Shown here: positions 1-10,749 of the stretch, piece by piece
How the letters are laid out: each line of letters opens with the position of its first letter
Numbering within the stretch: the stretch's first letter is position 1
Assembly: GCA_964443225.1 (NCBI GenBank)
Contig: CAYUCC010000005.1
Coordinates: 1-64,000, forward strand
Direction of reading: 5' to 3'
Length of the DNA stretch: 64,000 bases
DNA from: SSC4 sp964443225
GTDB taxonomy: Bacteria > Chloroflexota > Anaerolineae > SSC4 > Amarolineaceae
Notes under the pieces: model-generated
Database searches by the model: none
What the model saw: the letters and a program-made list of their open reading frames with translations, nothing else
What the model was told of the DNA's origin: nothing
Translations under genes and position numbers: made by a program

Positions 1-210
1 ATGGGGGTTGGGGGTTGGGGATTCGGGGTCGGGGGTTGGGGATTCGGGGTCGGGGGTTGGGGATTCGGGGTCGGGGGTTGGGGGATGGCGGTTGGGGATT
101 CGGGGTCGGGGGTTGGGAATTCGGGCTGGCCGTTCCAATCGCGCCCCTATCCCCCAACCCCTGGCCCCTAACCCCTATCCCCCAACCCCCAATCCCCTAT
201 CCCCCATCCC
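1..210. repeat. G-rich then C-rich telomere-like array
   Basis: Positions 1-125 are G-rich on the plus strand and contain near-perfect 21-bp tandem units (ATTCGGGG starts at 21, 42 and 63, with a fourth at 98). Positions 136-210 are C-rich, i.e. G-rich on the minus strand, built of CCCCTA, CCCCCAA and CCCCAT words. The minus-strand G array begins directly after the TAG stop codon (211-213) of the propeller gene. The flip in strand suggests that a convergent plus-strand gene ends just left of the window. Short open frames through this array encode only Gly/Val/Asp repeats and are not genes. Runs of four or more G could form G-quadruplexes. Confidence 0.9.
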
Positions 211-2853
211 CTACCACCCCGGCAGCCAACCCGGCGTGTAGTCTGCGTCGACTTCGTTGAACGTCAGCAGGACCAGCCCACTGCCGTCGGCTTCGACGCG
301 CAGGATCTCGCTGTGGCCGCTGCCGGGCCGGTAACCCTGGAAGACGATCGTCTCGCCGACGAAGTGCCAGGCGGGGGCGCCGGGACCCAGGATTTGTGGC
401 ACCAGCTGCGTTACCTGCGTGCCATCGGCGCGCATCGTGTAGAGCGTCTGCGCCTCTCGGGTACTCCAGAAGACCAGCCGCTCACCGCCCGGTGACCAGG
501 ACGGCTGGCTGTCTCCGTTGAAGTTTACCGTCAGGCGGCGGACATCACTGCCATCAGCGGCCATGCTGTAGATTTCGCCGTTGGCGTTTTCACGGTTGGA
601 CTGGAATGCAATGCGCCCGTTGATGGGTGACCAGTCAGGGTCCAGGTCAGCCCACGCATTGTCGGTGAGCTGCGTCACGACGCCGTCGCTCACACGGACG
701 ACGTAGATCTCCCAATCACCGTCACGATCGCTGGCAAAGACGATACGCTGGCTGTCGGCAGACCACGCGGGGTGATTGTCCGTGCCGGGGCCAAACGTCA
801 CCTGGCGTGCGTTGAGCCCGTCACGGCTCATGATCCAGATGTGCGTGGTGCCATCACCACCGCCGCGTGCATAGGCAATCCATTGGCCGTTGGTCGAGCC
901 GGCGGGCTGGTATTCCCAGGCGTCGGCGGTGTTGGTCAGACGCCGCACCTCACGCCCATCGGGCAGCATGCGGAAAAGATCACCGTTACCCCCCTCGCGC
1001 GTGCTGGCAAACACGACCTGCGGGGGTCCCTGGTCCTGGATGACGGTGATGGCGTTGCCCGCGCCGCTGGTCACGAAGACCTTGTCGCGCAAGAGGTCCA
1101 GGGTGATACCTTCCGTCGCACCGGCCGGCACCGGAATGACCGTCACCAGGTACCCGTCGAACGTGCGGTGCACCTGCACACGGTCATCACAGGCGACGAA
1201 CAGGTGCCCACTGCTGGGGTTGACCGCCAGTACGAAGGGTTCGCGGCCGAGACTGATGGTGTCGACTACGCTGCCGGCATCGACGTCGATCACCGTGACG
1301 GTGTGGGCACTACCGCGATTGGCCACGAACAACCGGCGGCCCACCGCATCGAACGCAAGACCGTACGGGCTGGGAATGCCGCCGAAGTGACCCTGCGTCC
1401 AACCGTCGCGCAGGCGTGTTACCTCGTTCGAGCCGTGGGCAGCCACATACACGTCACCGGTTGCCGGATCGCTGGCGAAGAGTGCCGGTTCCTGGCCGAC
1501 GTCGGTCAGCGTACGAATGACCGCCAGGGTGTTCGGGTCGAACACGGTCACCGAGTTGCTGCCAAAGTTGGCGATGTAACCATAATCACCCTGGATGATT
1601 ACGCCGTCCGGCATGAGCTGCGCGGCGATTTGACCGGCCACGGTACCGCTGGCCAGGTCGACCACCGACGCATTATCGGTTTGCCGGTTGGCCACGACCA
1701 CCCGCGTCCCACCCGGCAGCACAGCCACGCCGTTGGGACCGGTAGCCGCCGGTGCCAGGGTGATCTGGCGCAGCAGCGCCAGGGGACTCGTCTGTACCTC
1801 ACCCAACGTGCGGCCGGCGTGATCGACGCCGTGGAAAGCCACGTAGGCGCGGCTGCCGTCACCGTTCAGGGCAATTCCATGCGGGACCGAGCCAGCCGGC
1901 AGGTTCAACTGGCCCGACCAGTAAGGCGTCGCCCAGATGCCCGGCGTCGCCGTAGGAATGGGCGTACGCGTGGCCGTGGCCGTGGGCGTCACGTACGTCG
2001 TTGCTGTGGCGGTCGGCGTATGCGTCACCGTCGCCGGGGGCGTTGGTGTGGCTGTGGGGGTGCGGGTCGCCGTTGGCGGCGGCAGGCAGATTTGCAGAGA
2101 AACGTCATCGACGAAGGTGCGGCTGATGCCACCGCTACCGTTGTTATACGTGCCAAACTGCAGGCGCAGGTGGTGCCCCGCATAGGGCTGCAGGTCGATC
2201 GTGGTCTGGTACCAGGCCAGCCGGTTGGCCCGCTCGACCAACAGCCAGCGAATGGTACCGTCATCCTCGATGCCGATGACGTAGAAGAAATCGGTACCGA
2301 GTTTGGCCTGCGCCAGTTCGGCTTCGGTGCGCGGCAGCGTCGCCAGGTCGGGTGCTGGCTGCGCGGTTTGACCCAGGGCGCCATCACCCCACACGTTGTA
2401 GTGCCAAAAACGCAGGGTGGCACCCAACGGGGGTTGGGGTGGCACATCGGGCAGCGTGAACGCCTGCTCGATCGGTGAGTAGCTTGTAACGTTGGCGCCG
2501 CCGCTGGGAATGCCGGTACGCATACTGCGCGCACCGCTGTGGACGGGTGAGGTCACGTAGGCGGCCAAAACCGGGTTGTGGCGGATCACCCAGCCGTCGT
2601 TGGTCTCGAAGCCGCCGTTGACCAGGCCTTCATAACAGGTGACCGGTAGTCCACCCGGCGCAAAACCGGACCCGGCCAGCGGGGCAAAACTGTGAAGCAC
2701 GGGGGAATGCCAGACGCTGGTGGTGGCTGCGGCAGGAATTGCAAATCCTTCGGCAGCCGGGCCGGTGACCGCGATCAGGCTGATCGCGACCAGGGTCACG
2801 ACCAGCACCAGGGCGATAACCTGTGCCGGGTGCACTGTGTGGATCGATTTCAT
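211..2853 (-). CDS. secreted double beta-propeller protein (YVTN + TolB/PD40 repeats)
   Basis: 880-residue exported protein. An N-terminal hydrophobic segment (about 10-33) acts as signal peptide or anchor. A beta-sandwich, carbohydrate-binding-like domain follows (about 70-255, with 'NGGFET' and 'FVDDVSLQ' typical of that fold), then a Thr-Pro linker (about 255-308). Next come YVTN/NHL-type repeats (about 315-608, e.g. 'VAVNPSSGHLFVAC') and TolB-like PD40 repeats (about 610-880, e.g. 'WSPINGRIAFQSNRE'). The start at 2853 is chosen because AAGGAGG lies 6 bases upstream; an ATG 7 codons earlier lacks this. It is probably the last gene after the CHAT and SdrD-like genes. The stop TAG abuts a G-rich array. 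An extracellular binding or scaffold role is inferred; no catalytic motif is visible. Confidence 0.85.
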   Translation of the reverse strand: MKSIHTVHPAQVIALVLVVTLVAISLIAVTGPAAEGFAIPAAATTSVWHSPVLHSFAPLAGSGFAPGGLPVTCYEGLVNGGFETNDGWVIRHNPVLAAYVTSPVHSGARSMRTGIPSGGANVTSYSPIEQAFTLPDVPPQPPLGATLRFWHYNVWGDGALGQTAQPAPDLATLPRTEAELAQAKLGTDFFYVIGIEDDGTIRWLLVERANRLAWYQTTIDLQPYAGHHLRLQFGTYNNGSGGISRTFVDDVSLQICLPPPTATRTPTATPTPPATVTHTPTATATTYVTPTATATRTPIPTATPGIWATPYWSGQLNLPAGSVPHGIALNGDGSRAYVAFHGVDHAGRTLGEVQTSPLALLRQITLAPAATGPNGVAVLPGGTRVVVANRQTDNASVVDLASGTVAGQIAAQLMPDGVIIQGDYGYIANFGSNSVTVFDPNTLAVIRTLTDVGQEPALFASDPATGDVYVAAHGSNEVTRLRDGWTQGHFGGIPSPYGLAFDAVGRRLFVANRGSAHTVTVIDVDAGSVVDTISLGREPFVLAVNPSSGHLFVACDDRVQVHRTFDGYLVTVIPVPAGATEGITLDLLRDKVFVTSGAGNAITVIQDQGPPQVVFASTREGGNGDLFRMLPDGREVRRLTNTADAWEYQPAGSTNGQWIAYARGGGDGTTHIWIMSRDGLNARQVTFGPGTDNHPAWSADSQRIVFASDRDGDWEIYVVRVSDGVVTQLTDNAWADLDPDWSPINGRIAFQSNRENANGEIYSMAADGSDVRRLTVNFNGDSQPSWSPGGERLVFWSTREAQTLYTMRADGTQVTQLVPQILGPGAPAWHFVGETIVFQGYRPGSGHSEILRVEADGSGLVLLTFNEVDADYTPGWLPGW

Positions 2854-2990
2854 AGCAGGCCTCCTTGACTGCATGAAAGGTGGCGCGTCCGCGACGCGTC
2901 ACCGCGCGTTCGGCCGAAACCTGCAGACCGCGCACGTGTGATGACGTTGGCAGGCGGCCGGAAGTTTCGGACAAACGAGCAAACCGGCAC

Positions 2991-3563
2991 TTATTTCTTC
3001 ATGATCTTGGGCAGGTAGACTTTGATGTAGAGCACTCGATGCTGTCCGGCGTCCCACTTGAGGGTGGTGCCGCCCGCCGCGCCCAGGTTGAACAGTGCTG
3101 AGACACCTTGCGCGTTGACGTCGCTGTCGCGCGTGTCGTCGTTGCCCTGGTCTTTCGGGCTGAACACGTAACCGGATAGGCGCTGCACGGCAATGAAAAA
3201 ATTGCCGGCCGGTACACCGGTGAAAGCGTAAAAGCCCTGGCTGCTCGTCATGCTTCGCTGCAGGGGCTGCGTGCGCGAGGCAATGCAGAGCAGACACTCC
3301 ACGCCCGCCAGGCCCGGTTCTCCCGGATCCTGGATGCCATTTCGATTGAGATCATCCCAGATGAAGTCCCCGACGACCCACGCCGCAGGGACGTCAGGTG
3401 GTTTTTCGATGGGGCCGATGTCACCATTACCGGTGCATTCGAACAGCGGCGTGGTGGGAATGGGTGGTTCGGGGCGAATGGGCGCCGCGTTCGCACTGGT
3501 GGCGGTCAACAGCACCAGCAGACACAGGCCAAACACCCAGCGACGGCTTTTGATGTGCCACAT
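2991..3563 (-). CDS. secreted SdrD B-like domain protein
   Basis: 190-residue secreted protein. It has a signal peptide (residues 1-27, cleavage likely near 'TSANA'), a short spacer, and one SdrD-type B domain (about 65-165) with the calcium-site pattern 'WDDLNRNGIQDPGEPGLAGV' and the closing 'GFYAFTGVPAGNF'. It ends in the tail 'VYLPKIMKK', a motif shared with other exported proteins in the window. The start at 3563 follows GAGGAGGT by about 4 bases. It lies 34 bp downstream of the CHAT protease gene and 137 bp upstream of the propeller gene, all on the minus strand, so co-transcription is likely. The family is structural or adhesive; a specific ligand cannot be inferred. Confidence 0.85.
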   Translation of the reverse strand: MWHIKSRRWVFGLCLLVLLTATSANAAPIRPEPPIPTTPLFECTGNGDIGPIEKPPDVPAAWVVGDFIWDDLNRNGIQDPGEPGLAGVECLLCIASRTQPLQRSMTSSQGFYAFTGVPAGNFFIAVQRLSGYVFSPKDQGNDDTRDSDVNAQGVSALFNLGAAGGTTLKWDAGQHRVLYIKVYLPKIMKK

Positions 3564-3597
3564 AGTCACCTCCTCGATCAAGTCGCCATGAAACGGT

Positions 3598-6519
3598 CTA
3601 CCCACGGATATAAACGAAACCAGCCCAGAAAAATGCGTGATGGTGGCGCTGCAGCATGCTCAGCTGGGCTCGCCGCAGGCTGGCCGCGGCATCCGGTCCA
3701 CCAGGCTTCAACAAGCCTCGATAGAAATCGACCATCAACTCCGCCGTGGCCGTGTCGGCCGCTTTCCACAGGCTTACCACCAGGCCAGATGCGCCCGCCG
3801 CCAGAAAGCCGCGGCCCATGCCCAACAGGCCACCGCCGCGCGCCTGGCCGCGCCCGGTTTCGCACGCGCTCAACACCACCAACGGGCGCTGTGGCAGCGT
3901 CATGGTGTACAGGTCGGTCACCGCCAGACGCGTGTCGGCCAGGAGCATCCACGAAAACATCGGGTTCTCCGGCCGAAACGTTGCATGCGACGCCATGTGC
4001 ACCAGGCGGGCATCGCGCGTGGCGCGGTGCACGGCATCCAACGTGGCGTCAGCCTCCACGAGCAGAACCGGTTCCAGGATGCCGGTCAGCAGGGACACCA
4101 CGGCACGGGCTTCGGCCACGGCGGCGGGCAGCCGGCCGCCATCGGAATAACCGACCACGAGGGCAGTAGGGCGCCGGCCGTCCAAAGCGGGCGCCTCCAT
4201 AAGCGGATCCTGCGCAGCGGCAGCGGTGAGCAGGGCTTCGGGGGCCGACAGATACGTCAGTTGAAACCGTTCGATGAGGTAGTGCTGCCCATCGAAAAAG
4301 GCGGCAAAGGGCAAGTCATGCCAACCGGGCGGCAGCACCAGGTAGAGGTGGGTGGCAGCGGCCAGGTGGGGTTGCAGCGGTAACACCAACATCTGGAAAA
4401 AGCGCGCCAGGTAAGCCTCGGCCAGCATCTGGTCATCGCCGGTCACGCCGCGGGCTGCCACGTAAGCCAGGTGGAAGTGCCATACCTGCCGCATGCGGTG
4501 CAGCGTCTGGGCAGGCACCAGGTTGGCCACGTCATGGACTGCGTTGCGCGTGACCAACAAGACGTGCAGCGTGTCGGCCACGATGAAATACGTGAGCAGC
4601 GCCTCGTGCGCACCCAGGCGCCGTTGGACCGCCGCCAAAAACGTGCCGGCGGTGGCGGCTGTTGGTAATCCATCACCTGCGCTGATTGGAGTGTGCGTCG
4701 TGAGAGGGGCCGTATGCGCGTGGAGGCGACGCTGCAGTTCTGCCAACTCGGCCTCGATTTCGAGAATCTTCTGATGGGTGGTCGCCAGCTGGTGTTCGGG
4801 CTGGGAGTCCGGCGCGGCGTGCGCGGGCGGTGCCAGCAGTTGGTCGAGTTTGCTTTGCTCCCAGTGCCATGTCGCGCGCAGGGCACGGGCGCGCTGTTCG
4901 ATGTCACCGACCTCACTGTCAGGCTCTCCCACGGTCTCGAGGGAGAGGTCGCGGTGAACCAGCGGTGCCGTGTGCGCCAGGTTGAGCAGATGGAGCAGTG
5001 TGGCTGGCGAACCGTGCTGCCGGCACAGGCGTGCAGCCGCCAGGTAGACCGGCAGCTTGTCGTCCATGAAACCGGTCTGGAATTCATCCACGTGCAGCAT
5101 GCCACGCCACAGTTCCAGCGCCGCGACGGCCTGCAGGTACGTCTGCAGCGCCTGGGTCGTGTCACCCTCCAGCTCGAGGAGTTGGGCGCGCATGCCGTGG
5201 GCCTGCCAGGTCTCTTCACGCAGCCCATACCTTGCCGTCAAATCGAGCGCCTGGAAGGTGGCCGCGCGGGCCGCAGCAAGGTCGATGGGATTGCGCGCCA
5301 GGGCGCAGCGTGCACGCAGCAGATGCACGCGTGCCGCCAGGCTCGGCCAGGTCTGTGCGTCCACGGTGCGGGCAATGCGGCGAGCCAGGCGGCCGGCATA
5401 CACCGGTCGTCCCTCCTCGAACGCCACAGCGGCACGTTCGAGATCGAGCTCGATCACGCGCCGTCCGGCCCCCTGACGGCGGGCGATGCGGCGGGCACGG
5501 GTCAGAAGACGGTCAGCCTGGGTCCACTCGTTCAGCTGCCGGTGGCCAGCGGCCTGATTCATGAGCGCCAGGACTTCGTAGGCAGGCATCGAATGGCGGT
5601 GGAAGGTCCGTTCGGCACTGGTGGCCAGGGTGATCGTCTCCTGCACCAGGTTGAGGCGCCGATAGATCGAAGATCGGGTCAGGTCCGCAAAGGCGACGTC
5701 GGCCTGGTTGCCGATGGCCTCGAAGCCTTGATGGGCGGTTTCCAGCTGGTGTAGGGCGGCCTGGTAGTGTCCCTGGCGATAGGCCAATAAGCCCAGGTTC
5801 AGATCGGCGCGCGCCACTTCCTGGGTATGTCCCGTCTGCGCCAGCGCAGCACGGGCCAGATGCAGCAGGGTCTCGGCGTCGGCAAAACGATCCATCTCCT
5901 GCAGGGCGTGGGCGCGGTTGATGTCGATGCGCGCCGTTTGCACGACGTCGCCCAGGGCGGCAAAGAGCGTACGCCCGCGGGCATAGGCGGCCAGCGTGGC
6001 ATCCAGGTCACCGAGCTGGCGAAAGGCAACCCCGGCGTTCATCTCCAGGAGGGCCAGGAAAGGCCGCGCCGCGGCACCCAGTTCAACACAAGCCGCGCGC
6101 GCCCGATCGGCCAGCGCGATGGCCTCGTGCAGGTGGCCCATTTCCAGGAGAGTGCCAACCTGGTTGACCTGCAGGATGGTCATTTCCAGGGGAAAGGCGT
6201 GCGCAGCAAAAAACGCTTCGGCAGAGCGATAACAGGCCAGGGCCTCCTGCCCTTGCCGCAGGTAGTGCAGTGCGTTACCACGCGCCCACGCCGCGCGCGC
6301 CGCAGCTTCTGGCGAGTCCATCAGCCCGGCCACGCGCACGGCAACGCCGGCAATTTGCAGCGCGCGGTTGGCGTGACGCAGTTTTTCGCTGTCGACACGC
6401 TGCTTGAGGGCAATGATGACGTCGATGGTGAAGTGGGGACGACAGCGGTCCAAACATGCCTCGAAATCGGGACCGCCGTCGTGTTCGAGCAGCAGGTCCA
6501 CCACATCCTGAGCAGTCAC
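3598..6519 (-). CDS. TPR-CHAT protease-like protein
   Basis: 973 residues, no signal peptide, so probably cytoplasmic. About fifteen TPR-like helical repeats fill residues 60-560, then a coiled segment near 585-605 ('EIEAELAELQRRLH') and a C-terminal CHAT domain (caspase HetF-associated with TPRs, about 630-973). The catalytic dyad is intact: His845 in 'HMASHA' and Cys886 in 'LSACETG'. CHAT proteins are caspase-clan cysteine peptidases whose TPR part senses or binds a partner. The GTG start at 6519 follows GAGGAAGG and a promoter at 6569-6597. The open frame extends 128 codons further upstream, but that part is low-complexity and crosses the promoter. Its downstream neighbours encode two secreted proteins. 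Substrate unknown. Confidence 0.88.
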   Translation of the reverse strand: MTAQDVVDLLLEHDGGPDFEACLDRCRPHFTIDVIIALKQRVDSEKLRHANRALQIAGVAVRVAGLMDSPEAAARAAWARGNALHYLRQGQEALACYRSAEAFFAAHAFPLEMTILQVNQVGTLLEMGHLHEAIALADRARAACVELGAAARPFLALLEMNAGVAFRQLGDLDATLAAYARGRTLFAALGDVVQTARIDINRAHALQEMDRFADAETLLHLARAALAQTGHTQEVARADLNLGLLAYRQGHYQAALHQLETAHQGFEAIGNQADVAFADLTRSSIYRRLNLVQETITLATSAERTFHRHSMPAYEVLALMNQAAGHRQLNEWTQADRLLTRARRIARRQGAGRRVIELDLERAAVAFEEGRPVYAGRLARRIARTVDAQTWPSLAARVHLLRARCALARNPIDLAAARAATFQALDLTARYGLREETWQAHGMRAQLLELEGDTTQALQTYLQAVAALELWRGMLHVDEFQTGFMDDKLPVYLAAARLCRQHGSPATLLHLLNLAHTAPLVHRDLSLETVGEPDSEVGDIEQRARALRATWHWEQSKLDQLLAPPAHAAPDSQPEHQLATTHQKILEIEAELAELQRRLHAHTAPLTTHTPISAGDGLPTAATAGTFLAAVQRRLGAHEALLTYFIVADTLHVLLVTRNAVHDVANLVPAQTLHRMRQVWHFHLAYVAARGVTGDDQMLAEAYLARFFQMLVLPLQPHLAAATHLYLVLPPGWHDLPFAAFFDGQHYLIERFQLTYLSAPEALLTAAAAQDPLMEAPALDGRRPTALVVGYSDGGRLPAAVAEARAVVSLLTGILEPVLLVEADATLDAVHRATRDARLVHMASHATFRPENPMFSWMLLADTRLAVTDLYTMTLPQRPLVVLSACETGRGQARGGGLLGMGRGFLAAGASGLVVSLWKAADTATAELMVDFYRGLLKPGGPDAAASLRRAQLSMLQRHHHAFFWAGFVYIRG

Positions 6520-6568
6520 GGACAGCCTTCCTCGGTGATAACCGTTGAGAGGGGGTGGATCACGGACG

Positions 6569-6597
6569 ATTATAGTAGGAATCTGGTCTGTGGCCAA
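6569..6597 (-). promoter_or_regulatory. sigma-70 type promoter for the CHAT gene
   Basis: Read on the minus strand: -35 TTGGCC (6597-6592), 17-bp spacer, -10 TATAAT (6574-6569). Transcription would start near 6562, leaving about 43 nt before the GTG at 6519. It follows directly after the terminator of the preceding minus-strand gene. Confidence 0.7.
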
Positions 6598-6603
6598 ATG
6601 GGG

Positions 6604-6643
6604 AAAACAAAAAGAGGACCGTGATCGTGTGATCACGGTCCTC
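6604..6643 (-). terminator. rho-independent terminator after the Fe-S oxidoreductase
   Basis: Perfect 13-bp stem (6614-6626 with 6631-6643, 4-nt loop), followed on the minus strand by a T-rich tail, TTTTTGTTTT (6613-6604). It lies 31 bp after the stop of the minus-strand oxidoreductase gene. Confidence 0.9.
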
Positions 6644-6674
6644 CCACGTGCAGAAACAGGTGTCGTTCTCTCGA

Positions 6675-8717
<2,043 letters not shown>

Positions 8718-8797
8718 AACGAATCCTTTCCACCACGATGGAACGGGATGGGCCTGTGGGAGGCGGAACCAGGCTTGACCTGCCGGACGCGCAGGGT

Positions 8798-8824
8798 CGC
8801 CCTATTCTAACATAGAACAGGGCG
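8798..8824. promoter_or_regulatory. 27-bp dyad upstream of the Fe-S oxidoreductase gene
   Basis: Two 12-bp arms (8798-8809 and 8813-8824) match at 11 of 12 positions around a 3-bp centre. On the minus strand the inner part contains TAGAAT, a possible -10 hexamer, but no good -35 is present at the right spacing. It could be an operator for the oxidoreductase gene or a short hairpin ending the VTT transcript; it has no T tract. Confidence 0.4.
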
Positions 8825-8861
8825 TTTCGAGACTGATTTATATCACATTCGGGCGGTGATT

Positions 8862-9566
8862 TTAGATTTCGGGGTTGCCAAGGCGTCGCAGAATCACGGC
8901 GTCGAACCACCGCTGCAGCGATTCGCGGCGTCGATGGAGGAGTGCGGCGAGCAGAACGAACACGATACCCAGCGCAACCAGGGACGGCAGCGGAATCGTA
9001 ATCAGACCGGCACCGACCGCGGCGGCCACCAGCACCGAGGGCGCACGCAGCACCAGGGCGATCAGGAGGATCTTCCAGGCCGCCACCCGTGTCAGTCCGG
9101 CCAGGAAATAGGGTATGTCCCCTACGGGACCAAGCAGGAGCAAAAACCAGGGCCAGATCGAATCGCTGTGGATCACACCTTCCCAGCGCTGCAGCCGTTC
9201 GGCGCCGGCGATGCGCTGTACGAGGGGCCGGCCGTACAGGCGGGCCAGCATCATGGCGATCCACCCGCCCAGGAGCATGCCGATGATACCAAAAATGCTG
9301 CCCCACCATACGCCAAACAGATAGCCGGCAACGCCTTGTACGACGTAACCGGGAATTGGCGCTACGACGACCTGGGACGCGTTCATCAGGATGAAGACCA
9401 GGGGACCCAACGGCCCCAGGCCAGCCAACCACGCCTGGACGCGGGCGCGATCGCTCACCAATGCCACGAAGTCGGGTCCGTAACGAATCGTAAGGGCTGC
9501 AAGTGCGATCAGAACAAGCATCAGGCCGGCGGTGCGCCAGCGTCTGACCGCAGAGGTGTCAGGCAT
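8862..9566 (-). CDS. VTT/DedA-like (TVP38/TMEM64, SNARE-associated) membrane protein
   Basis: 234-residue integral membrane protein of the VTT domain family, thought to be lipid scramblases or transporters. The first helix is at residues 12-28. The conserved core follows ('GPLGPLVFILMN', then 'PIPGYVVQGVAGYLFG', 'GMLLGGWIAMMLAR'), with the re-entrant 'LLLGPVGDIPYFLAGLT' region and two C-terminal helices. The ATG at 9566 overlaps the end of the upstream kinase-like gene by 8 bp, so translation is probably coupled. A longer frame upstream is low-complexity and ignored. A role in lipid distribution or envelope integrity is family knowledge; the substrate is not inferable. Confidence 0.85.
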   Translation of the reverse strand: MPDTSAVRRWRTAGLMLVLIALAALTIRYGPDFVALVSDRARVQAWLAGLGPLGPLVFILMNASQVVVAPIPGYVVQGVAGYLFGVWWGSIFGIIGMLLGGWIAMMLARLYGRPLVQRIAGAERLQRWEGVIHSDSIWPWFLLLLGPVGDIPYFLAGLTRVAAWKILLIALVLRAPSVLVAAAVGAGLITIPLPSLVALGIVFVLLAALLHRRRESLQRWFDAVILRRLGNPEI

Positions 9567-10749
9567 GGTGCGTGGTGCGTGGGAAAACACAGGCCACGGT
9601 GGTGCCGTGCTGTGGCTGCTGGGTGACGCACAGGATGCCGCCCACCGACTCGGCGCGGCGGTGCAGTGACAACAACCTGGCCTCGCTGGCCAACGCGGTG
9701 CCATCGCTGACCAGTGCGCTGGGACTGGCGCCGTGCACACTCAGCGCAATGTGGCTGTCGCTCGACAGCAGCGAGACACTGGCCTGGGCACAGGCATGGC
9801 TGGCCACGTCGTCCAGCGCCTCTTCCACAATCTGAAATGCCGTGACGGCCTGATCGGGCTGCAGGCTGTCGGGTTCCAGCTTGAGCTGGAGCGCCACCGT
9901 CACCCCGGTCCGCTGGCGAAACCCGTCGACGTACTCGTGCAGCGCCTCGGTCAGGCTGCGGCTGCACAGCGGCATGCTGCGGCGTGGAGTCGTGATCAAA
10001 GCCAGGGCGTCGGTCGTGGTAAGCTTCAGCTGCGCCAGCTCATCACGCAGGTCGTCGGGGACATCGTCGAACTGATCGTACAGAGCGTCCAGGCGCGCAT
10101 CCAGGTCCGCGAGCAGAGCCAACAGGTTGTCAACCGTCGTGTGCCCCAACGCCATGTCGGGTGAGGACTCAACAGCGGCGGTTCCGGCAGCCGGGTCCAA
10201 TCGATGCACCTGCGCTGATGCCAGGGCCGTGACGCCCGCGACGATCCCCAAAAGCAGCAGCTGCATCACCAGCGAAATCAGGCCGACCTGTGCAAGGTGA
10301 CCAGTCAGCAGGGTGATGCCCACGACCAACAGCGCGGCGCCACCCGCAGCCACGAGGGCGCCGCGGACACCGTAGCACCAGGCCGCCAGGGCCAGTGGAA
10401 CCAACAAAAAGAGAAATGGTTCGACGGGCTGGAAGTTGGTCAGGGCATTGTTCGGCTGGCTAGACAGGGACGCGCCGGGATGGTAAAGACCCAGCTCGAT
10501 GGATTGAAAGACGATGGCCGCCGCCAGGGCGAGAGGGAAAAAGCGTGCGCCAAGGCGAGATTCAAACCAGCTCGTGCCAAAAAACACCAGCATGAGCAGC
10601 ACGACGACCACCGGCCACACCATGGCCGCCTCGCCACGCCGATCCTGGAGCAGGAGCGCCACCAGCAGCATTGCCAGGATAGCAATCGACTTGATGAAGA
10701 GCGTCGCTCGGAAGACGACCAGACCGCTCGGCTGTTGTTTGATCTTCAT
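9559..10749 (-). CDS. degenerate sensor-histidine-kinase-like membrane protein
   Basis: 396 residues. Five or six transmembrane helices occupy about 1-185, then a helical linker (about 205-265) and a C-terminal domain resembling the HATPase_c of NarX/DegS-type kinases (about 285-392). The N-box appears as 'QIVEEALDDVASHA' where the family has a conserved Asn (EEALxNxxKHA). The G1 'DNGxG' box is not recognisable ('SVHGASPSAL'), but the terminal 'RAESVGGILCVTQQPQHGTTVACVFP' keeps the G2-box pattern. No phosphoacceptor 'HD' motif is visible in the dimerisation segment. I infer a pseudokinase or sensor scaffold. It overlaps the VTT gene by 8 bp; no response regulator is adjacent. Confidence 0.7.
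   Translation of the reverse strand: MKIKQQPSGLVVFRATLFIKSIAILAMLLVALLLQDRRGEAAMVWPVVVVLLMLVFFGTSWFESRLGARFFPLALAAAIVFQSIELGLYHPGASLSSQPNNALTNFQPVEPFLFLLVPLALAAWCYGVRGALVAAGGAALLVVGITLLTGHLAQVGLISLVMQLLLLGIVAGVTALASAQVHRLDPAAGTAAVESSPDMALGHTTVDNLLALLADLDARLDALYDQFDDVPDDLRDELAQLKLTTTDALALITTPRRSMPLCSRSLTEALHEYVDGFRQRTGVTVALQLKLEPDSLQPDQAVTAFQIVEEALDDVASHACAQASVSLLSSDSHIALSVHGASPSALVSDGTALASEARLLSLHRRAESVGGILCVTQQPQHGTTVACVFPRTTHHA

Noticed and set aside
8..260. Short plus-strand frames encoding Gly-Val-Asp repeats
   Set aside because: Produced by the 21-bp G-rich tandem repeat (divisible by three); no start signals.
772..2478. 568-codon open frame on the plus strand
   Set aside because: It lies antisense inside the propeller gene, is rich in Arg/His/Gly typical of GC-rich shadow frames, and has no ribosome-binding site or domain.
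8795..8860. Sigma-70 promoter for the Fe-S oxidoreductase gene
   Set aside because: TAGAAT and TATAAA are present on the minus strand, but no -35 hexamer lies at 16-19 bp; only the dyad is reported.
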